Shown in pieces: positions 6,385 to 8,495 of a DNA stretch of 8,495 nucleotides. Both the position numbers and the translations under genes were made by a program. Positions within the stretch are counted from its first letter, which is position 1, and each line of letters begins with the position of its first letter. The notes under the pieces are model-generated. The model did no database searches, was not told where the DNA came from, and saw only the letters and a program-made list of their open reading frames with translations. Origin of the DNA: an uncultured Eubacteriales bacterium (GTDB taxonomy: Bacteria; Bacillota; Clostridia; Christensenellales; Aristaeellaceae); the NCBI GenBank assembly GCA_900540045.1, contig UQEF01000104.1, positions 1-8,495 on the forward strand, read 5' to 3'.

Positions 6385-6528
6385 AGAGCGCGCGCGGTTG
6401 CCGCGGTGTTTCCCGCGTCCGGGGCGCTCTGCGGGCCTGGGCGCTGCGCTCTGCGCGCGGTTGGCGCGCATCAACCCCATCCATCCCGCGCCGCGAGTTC
6501 TCCGCGGCGCATTTTGGAGGAATCCGCC
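6385..6528 (+). other. nrdG-ansA intergenic region with paired structures
   Basis: 144 bp without a gene. AGAGCGC (6385-6391), just after the nrdG stop, can pair with either of two copies of GCGCTCT (6424-6430 or 6446-6452) that belong to a 10-bp direct repeat, GCGCTCTGCG, so two exclusive foldings are possible. A small hairpin CGCGG-TTG-CCGCG sits at 6393-6405. No consensus promoter and no T-box motif was found. High GC favours chance pairing. Confidence 0.35.
6488..6510 (+). terminator. Hairpin directly before the ansA ribosome binding site, possible attenuator
   Basis: GCGCCGCG (6488-6495) and CGCGGCGC (6503-6510) are perfect 8-bp arms with a 7-nt loop (AGTTCTC), followed by ATTTT and then GGAGG (6516-6520). 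The U-run is short, so it would terminate weakly; it may end the nrdG transcript partly or tune ansA expression. Confidence 0.4.
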
Positions 6529-7506
6529 ATGCTGACTTTGCTGGCCACGGGCGGCACCATCGCGTGCACACCCGGCAAGAATGGCCTTGAGCCCACGCTG
6601 GGCGCGGCGGACCTGCTGCGCATGCTCGGCCCCGCGGCGCCGGAGTCCGTACGCGCGCGGGACGTGTTCACCCTCGATTCCAGCAACGTGCAGCCGGAGG
6701 AATGGCGCGCGCTGGCCCGTGCGGCGCACGAGGCGCTCAAAACCTGCGACGGCGTGGTCATCACCCACGGCACGGACACCATGGCCTACACGGCGGCGGC
6801 GCTGTCGTTCATGCTGGCGGGCGAGCGCAAGCCCGTCATCCTCACCGGCTCGCAGCTGCCCATGAACCATCCCCTCACCGACGCGCGGCTCAACCTTCTG
6901 CGCGCCTTCGCGGCGGCGCAGGCGGGCGTGCCGGGCGTGTACGTGTGCTTTGGTGACCGGCTGATCTCGGGCGTTCGCTGCGTCAAGACGCACACCACCT
7001 CCATGGACGCCTTCTCCAGCGTCAACGCGCCGCAGGCGGGCCATTTCGACGTGGAGGGCGTGCACTTCAGCCATCCCCAGCGCTACACCCCGCCGCCCGG
7101 CGCGGAGGACCTGCCCCTTCGGGACGGCATCGACCCGCGCGTGTTTCTGCTCAAGCTCGTGCCCGGCACCTCGCCGGACGTGCTGCGCTTTGTGCGGGAA
7201 GCGGACTATCGCGGGCTGGTGATCGAGGCGTTCGGTCTGGGCGGCCTGCACTACATCCGCCGAAACCTCGTGCGCGCGCTGGACGCGCTGGCCAAAAGCG
7301 GCGTGCGCGTGCTGGTGGTGAGCCAGTGCCTCTACGAAAAGGCCGACCTTGGCATCTACGAGGTCGCCAGCGGCCTGGAGCCCTCGCGCGTGCGCGGGGG
7401 CGCGGACATGACCACCGAAGCCGCCGTGTGCAAGCTGATGTGGGCGCTGGGCCAGGACGACCCGGACCTGTGGCTGAGCCACCGGATCATCGGGGAATAC
7501 CGCTAG
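6529..7506 (+). CDS. ansA: L-asparaginase, type I (cytosolic)
   Basis: 325 aa; hydrolyses L-asparagine to aspartate and ammonia. The start at the ATG at 6529 has GGAGG 8 bp upstream and puts the catalytic loop at the extreme N-terminus as in the family. Catalytic residues: T10 in ATGGTIA (6-12), substrate-binding serine in LDSSNVQPEEW (49-59), second threonine and aspartate in THGTDTM (T82, D83), and K153 in VKTHTTSMDAF. TGSQLPM (106-112) and DARLNLLRAF are also typical. No signal peptide, which argues for the cytosolic type I enzyme over the periplasmic type II. A glutaminase side activity cannot be judged. Last gene of the plus-strand run. A 6-bp hairpin (GCGGCG-AAAAC-CGCCGC, 7510-7526) lies immediately after the stop and the main terminator follows at 7636. 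Confidence 0.93.
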   Translation: MLTLLATGGTIACTPGKNGLEPTLGAADLLRMLGPAAPESVRARDVFTLDSSNVQPEEWRALARAAHEALKTCDGVVITHGTDTMAYTAAALSFMLAGERKPVILTGSQLPMNHPLTDARLNLLRAFAAAQAGVPGVYVCFGDRLISGVRCVKTHTTSMDAFSSVNAPQAGHFDVEGVHFSHPQRYTPPPGAEDLPLRDGIDPRVFLLKLVPGTSPDVLRFVREADYRGLVIEAFGLGGLHYIRRNLVRALDALAKSGVRVLVVSQCLYEKADLGIYEVASGLEPSRVRGGADMTTEAAVCKLMWALGQDDPDLWLSHRIIGEYR

Positions 7507-7635
7507 CGCGCGGCGAAAACCGCCGCCGGTTGCTCAATCCTTCGCGCTTCCCTTCCCGCCTCCGGCCGCTCGAACCGCTCGCCCTCTGCGGCATCCGTTC
7601 GCATCTTCCCCCACCCAGCCCTTTTTCCAGCACCC

Positions 7636-7673
7636 AAAAGGCGCGGGAGCCATGCCGCTCCCGCGCCTTTTTT
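7636..7673. terminator. Strong bidirectional rho-independent terminator
   Basis: GGCGCGGGAGC (7640-7650) pairs perfectly over 11 bp with GCTCCCGCGCC (7657-7667), loop CATGCC. It is flanked by AAAA on the left and TTTTTT on the right, so each strand ends its stem in a U-run. It serves both ansA (plus) and the converging acetyltransferase gene (minus). The rest of 7507-7683 is C-rich with no gene. Confidence 0.93.
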
Positions 7674-7683
7674 CTATTCCTTT

Positions 7684-8205
7684 TTATACCTCTTTTTCAA
7701 ACAGCACCAGCGTCTCCGGGATCACGCCCTCGTGCAGCACGTCGGCGCGCCCCGCGAGGCGGAACCCCAGCCCCGCGTACAGCGCCCGCGCCGGGGCGTT
7801 GCCCTCGTAGGTGTCCAGCCGCACGGCGCGCATGCCCGTCTCCCGCGCGTGCGAAAGCGCAAACCGCACCATCTCCCGGCCGATGCCCCGCCCGGCGCAC
7901 GCCGGGTCCACGCACAGCGTGTGCAGCACCAGCACGTTTTCCGGCGCGGCGGCCACCTGCCAGTCCGCGTCCCGGTAGCAGGGCGGCTGCTCGTGGTTGA
8001 GGATCATGCTCGCGCAGATGCCGCCCGCGCCATCCTCCTTCACATACAGCCAGCCCGCCTCCTGCGCGCGCCGCGCCGTCTCCCGCGTGGGGTATACGCC
8101 CCGCTTCCAGTTCGTCGCGCCCTGCCCGGCTTCCTCCCGGTCCATCAGCGCCTCATAGATGCGCGCCGCCGCGTCCACGTCCTCCTCCCGCGCCCTGCGT
8201 ATCAT
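7684..8205 (-). CDS. GNAT family N-acetyltransferase
   Basis: 173 aa from the ATG at 8205, chosen because AAAGGA lies 9 bp upstream and the protein then begins MIRRAREEDVDAAARIYEAL, the normal GNAT first strand and helix; the frame is open a further 21 codons to a GTG but that part is Arg/Gly filler. The acetyl-CoA binding motif A is LHTLCVDPACAGRGIGREMV (94-113), with A104 where many members have Gln. Motif B contains RLDTYEGNAPARALYAGLGF (129-148), with Y143 the probable general acid. The region 70-90 (HEQPPCYRDADWQVAAAPE) is close to common Clostridia acetyltransferases of this length. Substrate unknown; could be a small amine or a protein N-terminus. Converges on ansA and has no visible promoter in the 290 bp upstream. 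Confidence 0.9.
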   Translation of the reverse strand: MIRRAREEDVDAAARIYEALMDREEAGQGATNWKRGVYPTRETARRAQEAGWLYVKEDGAGGICASMILNHEQPPCYRDADWQVAAAPENVLVLHTLCVDPACAGRGIGREMVRFALSHARETGMRAVRLDTYEGNAPARALYAGLGFRLAGRADVLHEGVIPETLVLFEKEV

Positions 8206-8314
8206 CGCATTCCGTCCTTTCTCCGGGCCGCGCGTCCGGCCCGCGCTCCGGTCACCCGCCGCGCGCACGCCGCCCCGGCCTCAACAACCTCACGCGCTGC
8301 CCCGGCCTGCGCGC

Positions 8315-8377
8315 CCGCGCTCCGGCCACGCACAACCGCGCCCCGGCCACGCACACCCGCGCCCCGGCCTCAATGCC
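8315..8377. repeat. Degenerate 21-bp tandem repeat
   Basis: Two units, 8315-8335 and 8336-8356, differ at 2 of 21 positions; core word CCGGCCACGCACA. A third unit from 8357 keeps the first 13 bases (CCGCGCCCCGGCC) and then diverges. A 21-bp unit is 7 codons, so it keeps frame if translated, but no start is visible. Confidence 0.7.
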
Positions 8378-8430
8378 TCAACGCCTCACGCGCCGTCCCG
8401 GCCTCCGGTCCAGTCTCCGCCGGCATCGCC

Positions 8431-8462
8431 GCGTTTCTTGCGCCTACAGGCGCTCGCAACGC
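8431..8462. repeat. Nested inverted repeat
   Basis: Outer arms GCGTT (8431-8435) and AACGC (8458-8462), inner arms GCGCC (8440-8444) and GGCGC (8449-8453), with a TACA loop and a symmetric 4-by-4 internal loop. Followed by TTGCATTTT on the plus strand. Could be a terminator-like element, or part of a dispersed intergenic repeat. Confidence 0.5.
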
Positions 8463-8495
8463 TTGCATTTTGTGCTGCGGCACAGGGCTTGGGGC

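Larger units (their letters stand above)
8206..8495. other. 290-bp C-rich region without a convincing gene
   Basis: Upstream of the acetyltransferase start the plus strand is a run of CCCCGGCC-type words (near 8273, 8300, 8341, 8362, and a variant at 8396). No AT-rich -10 element appears on either strand. On the minus strand a frame of 41 codons enters from the right edge and stops at 8370-8372; its composition (APVGARNAAMPAETGPEAG) does not match a family I know and it has no support beyond being open. Confidence 0.5.

Noticed and set aside
5485..7482. Minus-strand open frame of 665 codons opposite feoB end, nrdG and ansA
   Set aside because: Spans several real genes on the other strand and shows only low-complexity Arg/His/Ala sequence.
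8315..8377. CRISPR array
   Set aside because: The units are contiguous tandem copies with no spacers between them and no cas genes are present.

Overview
The window looks like a chromosomal segment of a high-GC anaerobic Firmicute, probably a Clostridia-class gut-type organism (for example Christensenellales or Oscillospirales). The reasons are strong AGGAGG-type ribosome binding sites, consensus sigma-A promoters, a FeoA/FeoB pair followed by the small Cys-rich membrane protein typical of Firmicutes, an oxygen-sensitive class III ribonucleotide reductase activase, and GC content of roughly two thirds by eye. The lineage is inferred from gene content and not proven.

Layout. The left part (1-1706) is a minus-strand transcription unit. 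A 264-aa protein with a degenerate response-regulator receiver domain starts with GTG at 1706. It is followed 39 bp later by an SPFH/virion-core-like protein that starts at 872 and runs off the left edge. The unit is read from a near-consensus promoter (TTGAAA, 17 bp, TATAAT) with a 12-bp palindrome in its spacer. A second promoter about 90 bp away (TTGCTT, 17 bp, TATACT) fires in the opposite direction.

The centre (1937-7506) is a plus-strand run: a GT1/UGT-family glycosyltransferase, feoA, feoB, a 52-aa Cys-rich FeoB-associated membrane protein, nrdG (overlapping the previous gene by 8 bp) and a type I L-asparaginase (ansA). Gaps are 36 bp (glycosyltransferase to feoA), 73 bp (feoA to feoB, with a stem-loop), 12 bp, -8 bp, and 144 bp before ansA. 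No good internal promoter was seen, so the run may be one transcript with RNA-level punctuation. Functionally, feoA, feoB and the Cys-rich protein form an anaerobic ferrous iron importer. NrdG needs a [4Fe-4S] cluster, so coupling to iron import makes sense, but its partner nrdD is not here.

The right part (7507-8495) holds a strong bidirectional terminator, a convergent minus-strand GNAT acetyltransferase (start 8205), and about 290 bp of C-rich sequence with 21-bp tandem repeats and a nested inverted repeat, with no convincing gene.

I see no clearly new system. The most unusual items are a His-rich insertion in the FeoB GTPase domain, a pseudo-response regulator with Glu at the phosphoacceptor position and no DNA-binding domain next to an SPFH gene, and several RNA-structure candidates around the feo and ansA start sites.
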